Assembly (NCBI GenBank): GCA_012512595.1
Contig: JAAZDW010000010.1
Span: forward strand, 1 to 64,000
Direction: 5' to 3'
Source: Erysipelothrix sp.
Lineage (GTDB): Bacteria; Bacillota_I; Bacilli_A; Erysipelotrichales; Erysipelotrichaceae
DNA: 64,000 nucleotides
The notes beneath the pieces were generated by a model. The model saw only the letters and a program-made list of their open reading frames with translations. It searched no databases and was not told the origin of the DNA. The position numbers and the translations under genes are program-made. Position 1 is the stretch's first letter. Each line of letters begins with the position of its first letter. This document shows positions 37,468-46,844 of the stretch, one piece after another.

Positions 37468-40089
37468 ATGAAGTATCGTAGTACAGATGAATTAAGACAA
37501 ATGTTTTTAGACTATTTTAAGTCTAAAGATCATATGGTAGAACCAGGTGCAAGTTTAGTTCCAGTTGGTGATGAAACCCTTTTGTGGATAAATAGTGGGG
37601 TTGCAGCTTTAAAAAAATATTTTGATGGTAGTGTCATCCCTAGTAATCGAAGAATTGTTAATGCCCAAAAATCGATTAGAACTAATGACATTGAAAACGT
37701 CGGAAAGACTGCGCGCCACCATACTTTTTTTGAAATGCTAGGTAATTTTTCGATTGGCGACTATTTTAAAAGTGAAGCTATCCACTTTGCTTGGGAATTT
37801 TTAACTTCCAAAGATTGGGTTGGCATGGATCAAGATAAAATGTATGTTTCTGTTCACACAGATGATACTGAAGCCTATGATGTCTGGGTAAATGAAATAA
37901 AAATCGATCCAAAAAGAATTTTAAAAACTGATGATAATTATTGGCAAATTGGTGAAGGACCTAGTGGTCCTAATAGTGAACTTTTCTATGACCGCGGTGA
38001 AGCCTTTGATCCCAAAAACCTTGGAGAAAAATTATTTTTTGAAGAAATTGATAATGATCGCTACTTAGAAGTGTGGAATGTAGTCTTTTCTCAGTATGAT
38101 GCAAAAGCAAATGTTGAGCGCAAAGACTTTAAAGAACTGCCACAAAAAAATATTGATACAGGAATGGGTTTAGAACGTTTAGCCTGTATTGTTCAAGAAG
38201 TAGAAACAAATTTTGACACTGATACTTTTCAAATAATAATAAAAGAAATAGAAAAATATGCAACAGTTAAATATGCTGAGCAAAACCAAGAATCCTTTAA
38301 AATTATTAGTGATCATATCCGGACAATTGTGTTTGCCTTATCAGATGGGGCAATGTTTTCAAATGAAGGACGGGGCTATGTTTTACGACGTTTATTAAGA
38401 AGGGCAGTTCGCCATAGTAAACTAATCGGAGTAAAAGAAAACTATCTTTATAAATTAGTCTTAGTTGTTGCAGAAAGTATGAAAGCGTTTTATCCTTATC
38501 TTTTAGACAAAGTTGAATATAATCAAAAATTAATTTTAAATGAAGAAGAAAGATTCACTCAAACTTTAGCTTTAGGTGAACAACACCTTGCGGATGAACT
38601 AAGGCTTGCGACTAATAATTTAATCACTGGAGCGGTTGCTTTTAAGTTATATGACACTTATGGCTTTCCGGTTGAACTAACACAAGAGATTGCTAATGAA
38701 TCAGGGTATAAGGTTGACTTAGAAGGCTTTAAGTTAGAGATGGAGGCACAAAGACAGCGGGCTCGACAAGCACGCTTAGAAGGCGATTCTATGGCAAGCC
38801 AGTCAAAAGCCTTAATTGAATTTAAAGGTGAAAGTGAATTTACTGGGTATACAAATTTAACCGATGAATCTGAAATAATAGCTTTATTTGTCAATGGTGA
38901 AAGTGTTTTAACTACAACAAAAAACTTTAGTGTAATAACTAAGAAAACACCATTTTACGCTGAAAGTGGTGGTCAAGTTGGTGATACTGGAGATATACAA
39001 TTATCAAACGGCAATCTAATTGAAGTAATTGATACAATTATGGCCCCAAATGGCCAACACCTTCATTTAGTCGAAAATAATAGCGAAGTCAATGTTGGCG
39101 ATAAAGTAGTATTAAGAGTTAATAAAAATAGGCGCCAGCAAATCAAACGCAATCACTCATCAATTCACTTGGTGCACGCAGCTTTAATGGATACTCTAGG
39201 TGACCACGTTGGCCAAGCTGGATCCTTTGTTAACGATAAATATGCAAGACTGGACTTTAATCACTTTGAAAGAGTTGATAAAGATCAATTAGATAGTATT
39301 GAACAAATCGTAAATGATATGATTAATGCAGCCGCAAAAGTTGTGACTGAATTAATGAGTATTGAGGATGCTAAAAAAAGTGGGGCAATTGCCTTATTTG
39401 ATGAAAAATATGGCGACTTAGTTCGCGTAGTTTCAATGGGAGAATATTCTAAAGAGTTATGTGGTGGAACCCATGTCGAAAACATTGCAGAGATTGGTAT
39501 TTTTAAAATTTTATCGGAAGAATCAGTTGGAAGTGGTATCCGCCGTTTAAACTTTACTACCGGTCAAAATGTTTATAAAGAACTTTTAAATGTTGAACAG
39601 CGTTTAAGTTCAATCCAAAAACAACTACAAGTTAAACAAGTAAGCCAAGTTGAAGCAAAAGTTGATGAACTATTAAATGAAAATAAACAACTGCAAGCTC
39701 AAATTGAAGAATATAGTGAATTAAAATTAGATAGTGAGATTACTATGCTAAAACAAGCGGTTGTAAGTAAAAACAACTTGAACATTGTCACTAAGGTTTA
39801 TGATGACTTAGATGCTAAAGATTTAAAGTATATTGCAGATGCAATAAGAAATGAAATATCAAGTGTTTTAGTAATCTTAGCAACTACCCAAAAATCAAAA
39901 GTCGTCTTTGTTGTTGCCTGTGATGTTAAAGCAAACAAGCTTGATGTTAATGCCGGTAAAATTGCCAAAGACTTAGCAATTTTTACAGGTGGTAATGGAG
40001 GCGGCCGTAAAGACTTTGCTCAATCTGGTGGAAAAGATGTTAGTAAAGTTGAGCAAGCAATTAAAAATATTGTTGAAAGTTTCGCTTAA
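37468..40089 (+). CDS. alaS: Alanyl-tRNA synthetase
   Basis: TDELRQMFLDYFKSKDH, HTFFEMLGNFSIGDYFK, ELCGGTHVENI; start corrected to 37468. Confidence 0.95.
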   Translation: MKYRSTDELRQMFLDYFKSKDHMVEPGASLVPVGDETLLWINSGVAALKKYFDGSVIPSNRRIVNAQKSIRTNDIENVGKTARHHTFFEMLGNFSIGDYFKSEAIHFAWEFLTSKDWVGMDQDKMYVSVHTDDTEAYDVWVNEIKIDPKRILKTDDNYWQIGEGPSGPNSELFYDRGEAFDPKNLGEKLFFEEIDNDRYLEVWNVVFSQYDAKANVERKDFKELPQKNIDTGMGLERLACIVQEVETNFDTDTFQIIIKEIEKYATVKYAEQNQESFKIISDHIRTIVFALSDGAMFSNEGRGYVLRRLLRRAVRHSKLIGVKENYLYKLVLVVAESMKAFYPYLLDKVEYNQKLILNEEERFTQTLALGEQHLADELRLATNNLITGAVAFKLYDTYGFPVELTQEIANESGYKVDLEGFKLEMEAQRQRARQARLEGDSMASQSKALIEFKGESEFTGYTNLTDESEIIALFVNGESVLTTTKNFSVITKKTPFYAESGGQVGDTGDIQLSNGNLIEVIDTIMAPNGQHLHLVENNSEVNVGDKVVLRVNKNRRQQIKRNHSSIHLVHAALMDTLGDHVGQAGSFVNDKYARLDFNHFERVDKDQLDSIEQIVNDMINAAAKVVTELMSIEDAKKSGAIALFDEKYGDLVRVVSMGEYSKELCGGTHVENIAEIGIFKILSEESVGSGIRRLNFTTGQNVYKELLNVEQRLSSIQKQLQVKQVSQVEAKVDELLNENKQLQAQIEEYSELKLDSEITMLKQAVVSKNNLNIVTKVYDDLDAKDLKYIADAIRNEISSVLVILATTQKSKVVFVVACDVKANKLDVNAGKIAKDLAIFTGGNGGGRKDFAQSGGKDVSKVEQAIKNIVESFA

Positions 40090-40143
40090 GCCTTTAAAAA
40101 TAGTCCAAACTATTATATGATATAGCCTATAGGAGGTATTTAT

Positions 40144-40413
40144 ATGTCCAAACATTTAACAGAAACAAAAGCATTTGAATCGGAAGAGATAAAACGTGAT
40201 ACTATTAAGCAAGTTTTAAGATTAACTAATACTGCTCTAGAAGAACGCGGATACAACGCAGTTAACCAATTGGCAGGTTATTTAATATCTAATGATCCAG
40301 CATATATATCAAGCCACAATAACGCAAGAAGTGTTATTCAATCAGTTGATCGTGCTGATATTATTGAAGAATTAGTAAGATTTTACTTAGAAAATAAATG
40401 CGAAGAAGAATAA
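40144..40413 (+). CDS. IreB family regulatory phosphoprotein (DUF965)
   Basis: YNAVNQLAGYLISNDPAYISSHNNAR; located between alaS and ruvX. Confidence 0.9.
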   Translation: MSKHLTETKAFESEEIKRDTIKQVLRLTNTALEERGYNAVNQLAGYLISNDPAYISSHNNARSVIQSVDRADIIEELVRFYLENKCEEE

Positions 40414-40817
40414 TTGGTTTAGATTTGGGGAGCAAAACAGTAGGGATTGCCAAAAGCGATCTTTTACAAACTTTAGCAAGTCCCCATGAAACGATTTTCT
40501 TTAATCCAAATGATTATAAACAGGCCTTACACAAAGTTATAAAATGTTTAGAAGACTTTGATGTTGAGAAGATTGTTTTAGGTCTTCCAAAGCACATGAG
40601 TGGTGAAGTTGGGATTAGAGGTAACATTTCTCTTGACTTTAAAGTTGAACTCGAAGCCTTAGGTTATCAAGTAATTCTTTGGGATGAACGTTTATCTAGT
40701 AAGGCTGCGACAAATGCCCTTATTCAAGGTAATGTATCAAGAAAAAACCGAAAAAAAGTAATTGATCAAGTAGCCGCAGTGATAATTTTACAAGGTTACC
40801 TTGATTCTAAAAATTAA
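40398..40817 (+). CDS. ruvX: RuvX/YqgF Holliday junction resolvase-like protein
   Basis: IIGLDLGSKTVGIAKSD, VLGLPKHMSG, LWDERLSSKAA. Confidence 0.92.
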   Translation: MRRRIIGLDLGSKTVGIAKSDLLQTLASPHETIFFNPNDYKQALHKVIKCLEDFDVEKIVLGLPKHMSGEVGIRGNISLDFKVELEALGYQVILWDERLSSKAATNALIQGNVSRKNRKKVIDQVAAVIILQGYLDSKN

Positions 40818-40819
40818 TT

Positions 40820-40842
40820 AGAGGGCAAAATTGTCCTCTTTT
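40820..40842 (+). terminator. Intrinsic terminator
   Basis: AGAGGgCAAAATTGtCCTCTTTT. Confidence 0.55.
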
Positions 40843-40916
40843 ATGTGAGACAGATAAGAATCCTATTAATTTAATTAGATTTAGAGTAATATATATAGGG
40901 AAGAAAAGAGGCAATT

Positions 40917-41174
40917 ATGGACAAAACAGTTACAATTTTTGATGAACAAGGAAATGAAGTAGAAAATTTAGAAATTCTTTTAGAATTTGAAGGTGATGGC
41001 CAGAATTATGTGCTTTTACACAATCCAGATTCAGATGATGGTGAAGTTATGGCTTTTAAATATGACAAAGAAGATAAAGGCGAAGGAAAGCTTTTGCCAA
41101 TTGAAGATGACGCTGAATGGGATATGATTGAAGAAGTGCTAGGAGCATTTGAGGATGAACAAGAAGACTTTTAA
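40917..41174 (+). CDS. DUF1292 domain protein
   Basis: Acidic small protein with 'GQNYVLLHNPDSDDGEVMAFKYD'; between ruvX and mltG. Confidence 0.8.
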   Translation: MDKTVTIFDEQGNEVENLEILLEFEGDGQNYVLLHNPDSDDGEVMAFKYDKEDKGEGKLLPIEDDAEWDMIEEVLGAFEDEQEDF

Positions 41175-42204
41175 TAGAGTAGCGATAATTGCATTTTTAT
41201 TTGGATTGATATTGGCTGCGGGTTTTTTTGCGTACAATACAATGTTGAACCCTATGACAAAAGAAGAAGAAGTAGTTGTGTTTGTTGTTAATCCAAATGA
41301 TAACTTAACAACAATTACTAATAACCTAGAGGACCAAGCGATTATTAAATCAGCCTCAATGTTAAAACTATATGGAAGACTTTCTAAAACCAGTAGTTTT
41401 GTTGAAGGTAATTTTAATTTGGATAAAAGCTTAAACGCTCGCGAAATTCTAATTCACCTTACTAAGGGAGATAATGTCGTATTAAATGAAGTAACAATAA
41501 CTTTACAAGAAGGACTTTGGGCAAAAGATATCGCAGAAAAGATTTCAGCAAAAGTTGATGTCAGTAAAGAAGAATTAATAAATCTATGGAATGATGCAGA
41601 CTATATTGAATTGCTTATGAATGATTATCCATTTTTAACAAAAGATGTATTAAGTGATGTATTGAAAGTTAAATTGGAAGGTTACTTGGCTCCAAATACA
41701 TATAACTTTTTTATTGATACTGATGCAGATGCAATAACAAGAAAACTTTTAGATCAAACACTAATAGTGTATGAGAAGTATCAAGCTGAATTTGCAGCAA
41801 GCAAATATAGTATTCACGAGATATTCTCTCTAGCTTCACTTACTCAATATGAGTCAGGTAACTTTGAAGATGATCAAATTATTGCGGGAATTTGGTATAA
41901 TCGTTTAGATATAGGATGGCGTTTAGAATCTAGCGCAGCCGTTTGTTATGCCTTATATGATTTTGATTCATGGGAAGAATGTGAAAAAAACACAGATTTT
42001 GATTCTCCATATAACAACTACATTTATTATGGAATTATGCCAGGACCAGTTACAAATCCAGGCGAGTTTGCGATAAAGGCAACATTAAAGCCAAAAAAGA
42101 CAAATTATTTCTTCTTTATGGCTGATGCAAAAGGTGACAAAACAATTTATTATTCAGAAACATATGAAGAGCACGCTAAAAAAGTTAATAAATATTTAAG
42201 GTAG
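41149..42204 (+). CDS. mltG: Endolytic transglycosylase MltG
   Basis: Single TM, LEGYLAPNTYNF, SLTQYESGNFEDDQIIAGIWYNRL, YNNYIYYGIMPGPVTNPG. Confidence 0.9.
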   Translation: MRMNKKTFNRVAIIAFLFGLILAAGFFAYNTMLNPMTKEEEVVVFVVNPNDNLTTITNNLEDQAIIKSASMLKLYGRLSKTSSFVEGNFNLDKSLNAREILIHLTKGDNVVLNEVTITLQEGLWAKDIAEKISAKVDVSKEELINLWNDADYIELLMNDYPFLTKDVLSDVLKVKLEGYLAPNTYNFFIDTDADAITRKLLDQTLIVYEKYQAEFAASKYSIHEIFSLASLTQYESGNFEDDQIIAGIWYNRLDIGWRLESSAAVCYALYDFDSWEECEKNTDFDSPYNNYIYYGIMPGPVTNPGEFAIKATLKPKKTNYFFFMADAKGDKTIYYSETYEEHAKKVNKYLR

Positions 42205-42211
42205 GTATAAA

Positions 42212-42835
42212 ATGAAAAAACCATTAATAATTGGAATAGCTGGGGGCAGTGCTTCTGGAAAGACTTCTATCTCAAGAAGAATTGCCGAAACTTTTAATGA
42301 CTTTAAATCAGTCCAAGTAATTAAGCAAGATGACTACTACAAAAATCAAGATGACATGGAAATGAGTGAGCGTTTAAAAACAAACTATGACCATCCGTTT
42401 GCCTTTGATAATGATTACTTACTTTGCCATTTAAATGACCTTTTAAATTGGAAGCCAATAGACAAGCCAATGTATGACTTTGTAAATCATACAAGATCCG
42501 ATAAAAAAGAACACGTTGAACCAGCTGAGGTAGTAATTTTAGAAGGCTTGTTTGTTTTAGAAGATTCAAAAATTAGAGATATTTTAGATATTAAAATTTT
42601 TGTGGATACTGATGCAGATGTTCGTTTTATTAGAAGATTAATGCGCGATGTAAATGATCGCGGCAGAACTTTAGAACATGTTGTTAACCAATATGAAAAC
42701 ACTGTAAAAATAATGCATGAACAATTTGTTGAACCATCTAAAAAGCATGCCGATGTGATTGTTCCAATTGGTGGCGAAAATGAAGTAGCTATAGATTTAT
42801 TGGTTACAAAGATTGGTAGTATTTTAAAAGTTTAA
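42212..42835 (+). CDS. udk: Uridine kinase
   Basis: IGIAGGSASGKTSISRRI, QDDYYKNQDDM, YDHPFAFDNDYL. Confidence 0.95.
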   Translation: MKKPLIIGIAGGSASGKTSISRRIAETFNDFKSVQVIKQDDYYKNQDDMEMSERLKTNYDHPFAFDNDYLLCHLNDLLNWKPIDKPMYDFVNHTRSDKKEHVEPAEVVILEGLFVLEDSKIRDILDIKIFVDTDADVRFIRRLMRDVNDRGRTLEHVVNQYENTVKIMHEQFVEPSKKHADVIVPIGGENEVAIDLLVTKIGSILKV

Positions 42836-42915
42836 AGAATATAGATAATATTAGTATTAATGGCTATATTTTAAACTTTATGCTATCATGGTTAAAGTTA
42901 AGGAGTTGGCTGTTA

Positions 42916-43386
42916 ATGTTAAGTAAAAAAGTACATGTAACAAAACAAGGACACGAAGAATTAAAAGAAGAAAGAAGTAATTTAATTCATGTGGTTAGAA
43001 AAGAAGTAATCGAAGAGCTAAAAGCTGCTCGCGAACAAGGTGACTTATCTGAAAATGCTGATTATGATGCAGCAAGAGAACGTCAAGGAAAAGTAGAAGC
43101 GAGAATAAGCGAGCTTGAAGTTATGCTAAATAACATCGAGATTATCGACAGTAATAAAGGAACTTCTAAAATTGTCAGACTAGGATCTACGGTCACACTT
43201 TTAGATATGGAATTAGATATAGAAACTACTTATGCAATAGTTGGTTCTGTTGAAGCAGATCCACTTAATGGCAAGCTATCTAATGAAACACCTTTAGCTC
43301 AGTCACTAATAGGTAAAAAGGCAAATGAAACGGTTACGGTCGCAGTTGAAGAACCTTATGAAGTAAAAATTATTAAGATAAAATAA
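42916..43386 (+). CDS. greA: Transcription elongation factor GreA
   Basis: VTKQGHEELKEE, AREQGDLSENADYDAARERQ; start corrected to ATG 42916. Confidence 0.93.
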   Translation: MLSKKVHVTKQGHEELKEERSNLIHVVRKEVIEELKAAREQGDLSENADYDAARERQGKVEARISELEVMLNNIEIIDSNKGTSKIVRLGSTVTLLDMELDIETTYAIVGSVEADPLNGKLSNETPLAQSLIGKKANETVTVAVEEPYEVKIIKIK

Positions 43387-43592
43387 CTATTTCCTAGAAA
43401 GTTGTCTGCTTATTTTAAAGAGCATATAACTTTTTTTGTGAAGTAGTTTGATTGCACGATAAATATTTTTAATATTTATTAAAATTATTTAGAATATAAT
43501 TTAATAAGTAGATTATATGACCTAAATAATGATTGATTTGTTTATCATTTTATTATAAAAGATGGTACAATATAAAGCGTAGGAGTGATTTA

Positions 43593-45059
43593 ATGGATAA
43601 GACAGATATTAATGTCAATAATGCTGAAGAAGCAAAAGAAGAAAAGAGTGTTGAAGAAACTGAACATACAGCTAGTGAAGTAGTAGAAACTAAAGAGGTA
43701 GAAACTCAAGAAGTAGAATCTGAAGTAGTAGAAACTCAAGAAGTAGAAACTCAAGAAGTAGAAGCTGAAGTAGTAGAAACTAAAGAAGTAGAAACTAAGG
43801 CTAGTGTAGAAACAGAAAAACCAGCAAAAAAGGTTGCACCAAGAAGAAGAGAATACAGACAACCATCTTATCGTAGTAATAACCAATTTGGATGGGAAAG
43901 TTTAGATACTGTCCAAGATGAACGTAAGCAAGAATTAATTCAAGAAATCTTCGACCTTAGTGGTGAAGAAAATGAAGAAAAAATTGAAGAAATTCAAGAA
44001 GAATGGGAAATGATCCATGATGAAGGTACAGACAAGCGCTTAGAAACGCGTTTTGAGAGAGCACTTGAAAGACATACTGCATCACAGGAAGCAATTGATG
44101 AAGCAATCGCAATCAAAACTGACTTACTAAGACAAGCTGAAGAAATGAAAGAATCAACCAGATGGAATAAAACAGCCGACAAATATAAATCTTTGCAAAA
44201 AGAGTGGCGTAATTCCGGTTGGGCTGGAGATCCTGATAATGATGAACTTTGGGATAAATTTCAAGCTGTAAATGATCATTTCTTTAACAGAAGAAAAGAA
44301 CACTTTGACCAACGAGTTGAAAGAATTCAAAAAGCTGCTGAAATTAAAGCAGAACTTGTTGAAAAAGTTAAAGAATATGAAGAATCGACAGAATGGAAGA
44401 GTACATCTGCCGTTATGCACCAAGCTATGGATGATTGGAAAGCTGCAGGTTTTGCAGGACGTGGAACAGATGACAAACTTTGGGCTGAATTTAACGAGTC
44501 AAGACAAAAGTTCTTTCAACGTCAAAATGAACATTTTGAAGGATTACGTCAAAAGCAAAAAGATGCCTTTGATACAAAGACAAACCTTGTTGAACTAGCT
44601 CAAGAATTACAAGATTCTACAGATTGGGAACCAACAAGAATCAAAATGGAAGAATTTATGGAAGAATGGCGCGAAGCTGGATATAGTGGTCGTAAACATG
44701 ATAATAGTCTTTGGGAAGCTTTCCAAGGTGCTAGAGATGTTTTCTACAAAAATTTCCATTCGCAACAAAGTTTCAATAAAGAAGGTCGCTTAGAAGAAAT
44801 CGAAACAGAACTTGAAAATGTTAATGCTCAAATAGATTCTTTAGAATTATTGAATGAAACTATTATAGCTAAATATGACAACTTACTAAATCGTGCACTT
44901 CCAGCAGAAGATCATGAGTCTTTTCCAGAGTTAAATGAAGCTAAAGAAAAAGAACTATCAGAATTACAAGGATATATTACGAATAATAATAAATCCATTA
45001 ATGAACACTTTGATACTTTAGACCGATTAAACAATGAATTAGATAAACTTAATAGATAA
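43593..45059 (+). CDS. DUF349 domain protein with repetitive acidic N-terminus
   Basis: Three DUF349-like repeats (W..t...m..l..eWk.aG.ag...dd.LW..F...r..ff..r..hf); N-terminal VETxEVE repeats. Confidence 0.85.
   Translation: MDKTDINVNNAEEAKEEKSVEETEHTASEVVETKEVETQEVESEVVETQEVETQEVEAEVVETKEVETKASVETEKPAKKVAPRRREYRQPSYRSNNQFGWESLDTVQDERKQELIQEIFDLSGEENEEKIEEIQEEWEMIHDEGTDKRLETRFERALERHTASQEAIDEAIAIKTDLLRQAEEMKESTRWNKTADKYKSLQKEWRNSGWAGDPDNDELWDKFQAVNDHFFNRRKEHFDQRVERIQKAAEIKAELVEKVKEYEESTEWKSTSAVMHQAMDDWKAAGFAGRGTDDKLWAEFNESRQKFFQRQNEHFEGLRQKQKDAFDTKTNLVELAQELQDSTDWEPTRIKMEEFMEEWREAGYSGRKHDNSLWEAFQGARDVFYKNFHSQQSFNKEGRLEEIETELENVNAQIDSLELLNETIIAKYDNLLNRALPAEDHESFPELNEAKEKELSELQGYITNNNKSINEHFDTLDRLNNELDKLNR
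43677..43799 (+). repeat. 45-bp in-frame tandem repeat (about 2.7 units)
   Basis: Units GAAGTAGTAGAAACT(A/C)AAGARGTAGAAACTCAAGAAGTAGAAKCT at 43677, 43722, 43767 (EVVETKEVETQEVES/A). Confidence 0.85.
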
Positions 45060-45061
45060 GC

Positions 45062-45094
45062 AAAAAAACCTGAATTTTATAATTCAGGTTTTTT
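45062..45094. terminator. Bidirectional intrinsic terminator
   Basis: AAAAAAACCTGAATT TTAT AATTCAGGTTTTTT between convergent genes. Confidence 0.85.
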
Positions 45095-46730
45095 ATTTAG
45101 TGTATTCTTCAATCAGTTCTTTATCGATATTTATAAAGACTGTTTCATAGTCATCAATTTTTACCATTCCTAGAGGTGCTCTAGGAATTTTTTTTACATT
45201 TTTAATCTGAGTAAAATTAACTGGGATATTACTTGACGCTTTTGCTTTAGAATAATAAGCTGCAAGACTTGCTGCTAAATCTGTGACTTCTGTTGTTAGA
45301 TTATTAGTTGCGACAACTACATGAGCTCCATGGTAATCTTGAACATGAAACCAATAGTCTTTTTTTGAAGAAGCTTTAAAGGTTACATAGTCGTTTTGAA
45401 TGTTGTTTTTTCCAACTCGAATGGTTGTGTCAACATCATACTCAATATTTAAAAATTTTGGAGCCTTAGGCTTACGCTTATCTTTAAATTTGCTCTTGTC
45501 AAAGATATACTTATTGTCAATTAGTTCCTGGCGCATTTCCTGAGCACTATTTATATCAGCAAAGTCTAATTGATCAGTTAAAATTTCAAAATATTTAATT
45601 TCATTTTCGGTGTCAAGTATTTGTTGCTGTAAATGTTTAAGTGAATTAGTTTTTTTACGATAAATTTTATAATACTTTTGGGCATTTCCAATCGCATCTA
45701 ATTTCTCGTCTAAATCGATTGTTATTGGTTTAGCTGTTTCATAGTCAACTAAGTTGGTATATTTCATACCTTTTTTTATTTGATTTTGATAAGTTATAAT
45801 TAAATCTCCATATTTGAGAAATATATCAGCGTTTTGATTTTTGTCGAGTTCTTCATTTAGCTTGAGTAGTTTTCGTTTTTGTTTTTTTAATTGAGCTTTG
45901 ACAAACTTCGCTAAGTCTCTGGTGCTTTCTGCGATTCGCTTTTTAAGGGCTATGTCATAATACAACTTCTCAAAACCTTGGTGGATTGGATAAGCCTTAT
46001 AAGTTTGTTTCAAATGCAGTAGGGGAATAGCGTGGAAATCTGGTTTTTTTAAACCTTCAGTAATGACTAACTTATCCGACTTTTTGATTTCGTCCATTAT
46101 TGTTAAAAAAGATTGATTGTTTGCTATACGGTATCTAACTTCTTTTTCAAGTGTTGGTGAAAATCCTGAAAACTGTTTAACTAACGAATCATTTATATCA
46201 AAGTCATTATTCTTAAAGGGGTTCTTTTTAAATTGTGGTAAAGATATTTCATATTTGGCTCCAGGAATAATTGCTGCATTAGGATTTTCAATCGGCGAAA
46301 TCCGTTTTGTCGCATCATAAATAATATCGTTTTCATCGCAAAATATCATATTTGCAAAACGTCCTAAAAGCTCTAAATATATATTAAAAATCACTTCATC
46401 TCCAATATTATTGTGGCTTTTAATTTTTAGCATTACAAATCGGTCATAATCCTTTTGTTTTATCTCAATAATTTGGCCATTTAATAGGTGTTTTCTCAAC
46501 AGCATTACAAAGTTATTAGGATATTTTTCATTTATATAATCTTTTTCAGTAAAGTGAATTCGATTACTTATTGACTCAGTACTTATTAGTAAAACTTTAG
46601 ATTCTTTTTTTGTTTTTACATAAAAAAGAATCTCGGTTTTATTGATTCCATATATTTTATTAATTCGCATTGGCAAATAATTATTTAAATCAAAAATGAC
46701 TTTACTTAAAAGGATTCCATCTAATGCCAT
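45093..46730 (-). CDS. rqcH: RqcH/NFACT family protein (ribosome-associated quality control)
   Basis: NFACT-N start (MALDGILLSKVIFDLN), central coiled coil, NFACT-R DYWFHVQDYHGAHVVV. Confidence 0.88.
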   Translation of the reverse strand: MALDGILLSKVIFDLNNYLPMRINKIYGINKTEILFYVKTKKESKVLLISTESISNRIHFTEKDYINEKYPNNFVMLLRKHLLNGQIIEIKQKDYDRFVMLKIKSHNNIGDEVIFNIYLELLGRFANMIFCDENDIIYDATKRISPIENPNAAIIPGAKYEISLPQFKKNPFKNNDFDINDSLVKQFSGFSPTLEKEVRYRIANNQSFLTIMDEIKKSDKLVITEGLKKPDFHAIPLLHLKQTYKAYPIHQGFEKLYYDIALKKRIAESTRDLAKFVKAQLKKQKRKLLKLNEELDKNQNADIFLKYGDLIITYQNQIKKGMKYTNLVDYETAKPITIDLDEKLDAIGNAQKYYKIYRKKTNSLKHLQQQILDTENEIKYFEILTDQLDFADINSAQEMRQELIDNKYIFDKSKFKDKRKPKAPKFLNIEYDVDTTIRVGKNNIQNDYVTFKASSKKDYWFHVQDYHGAHVVVATNNLTTEVTDLAASLAAYYSKAKASSNIPVNFTQIKNVKKIPRAPLGMVKIDDYETVFINIDKELIEEYTK

Positions 46731-46844
46731 CTAATCACTCTTTCCTATATCATTATAGCAAAATAACAGAAATTTATTATAAAAATTATTGTATAAATAC
46801 TATTGTTATGGTAGCATAAGATTAATATTACATGGGAGGTAAAG

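Noticed and set aside
43590-43886. 98-aa reverse-strand ORF (FYFLSFYYFSFYFLSFY...)
   Set aside because: Antisense reading of the VETQEVE tandem repeat; low-complexity artefact of the DUF349 gene.
40144-45059. alaS-ireB-ruvX-DUF1292-mltG-udk-greA order
   Set aside because: Well-known conserved Firmicute synteny; nothing unusual.
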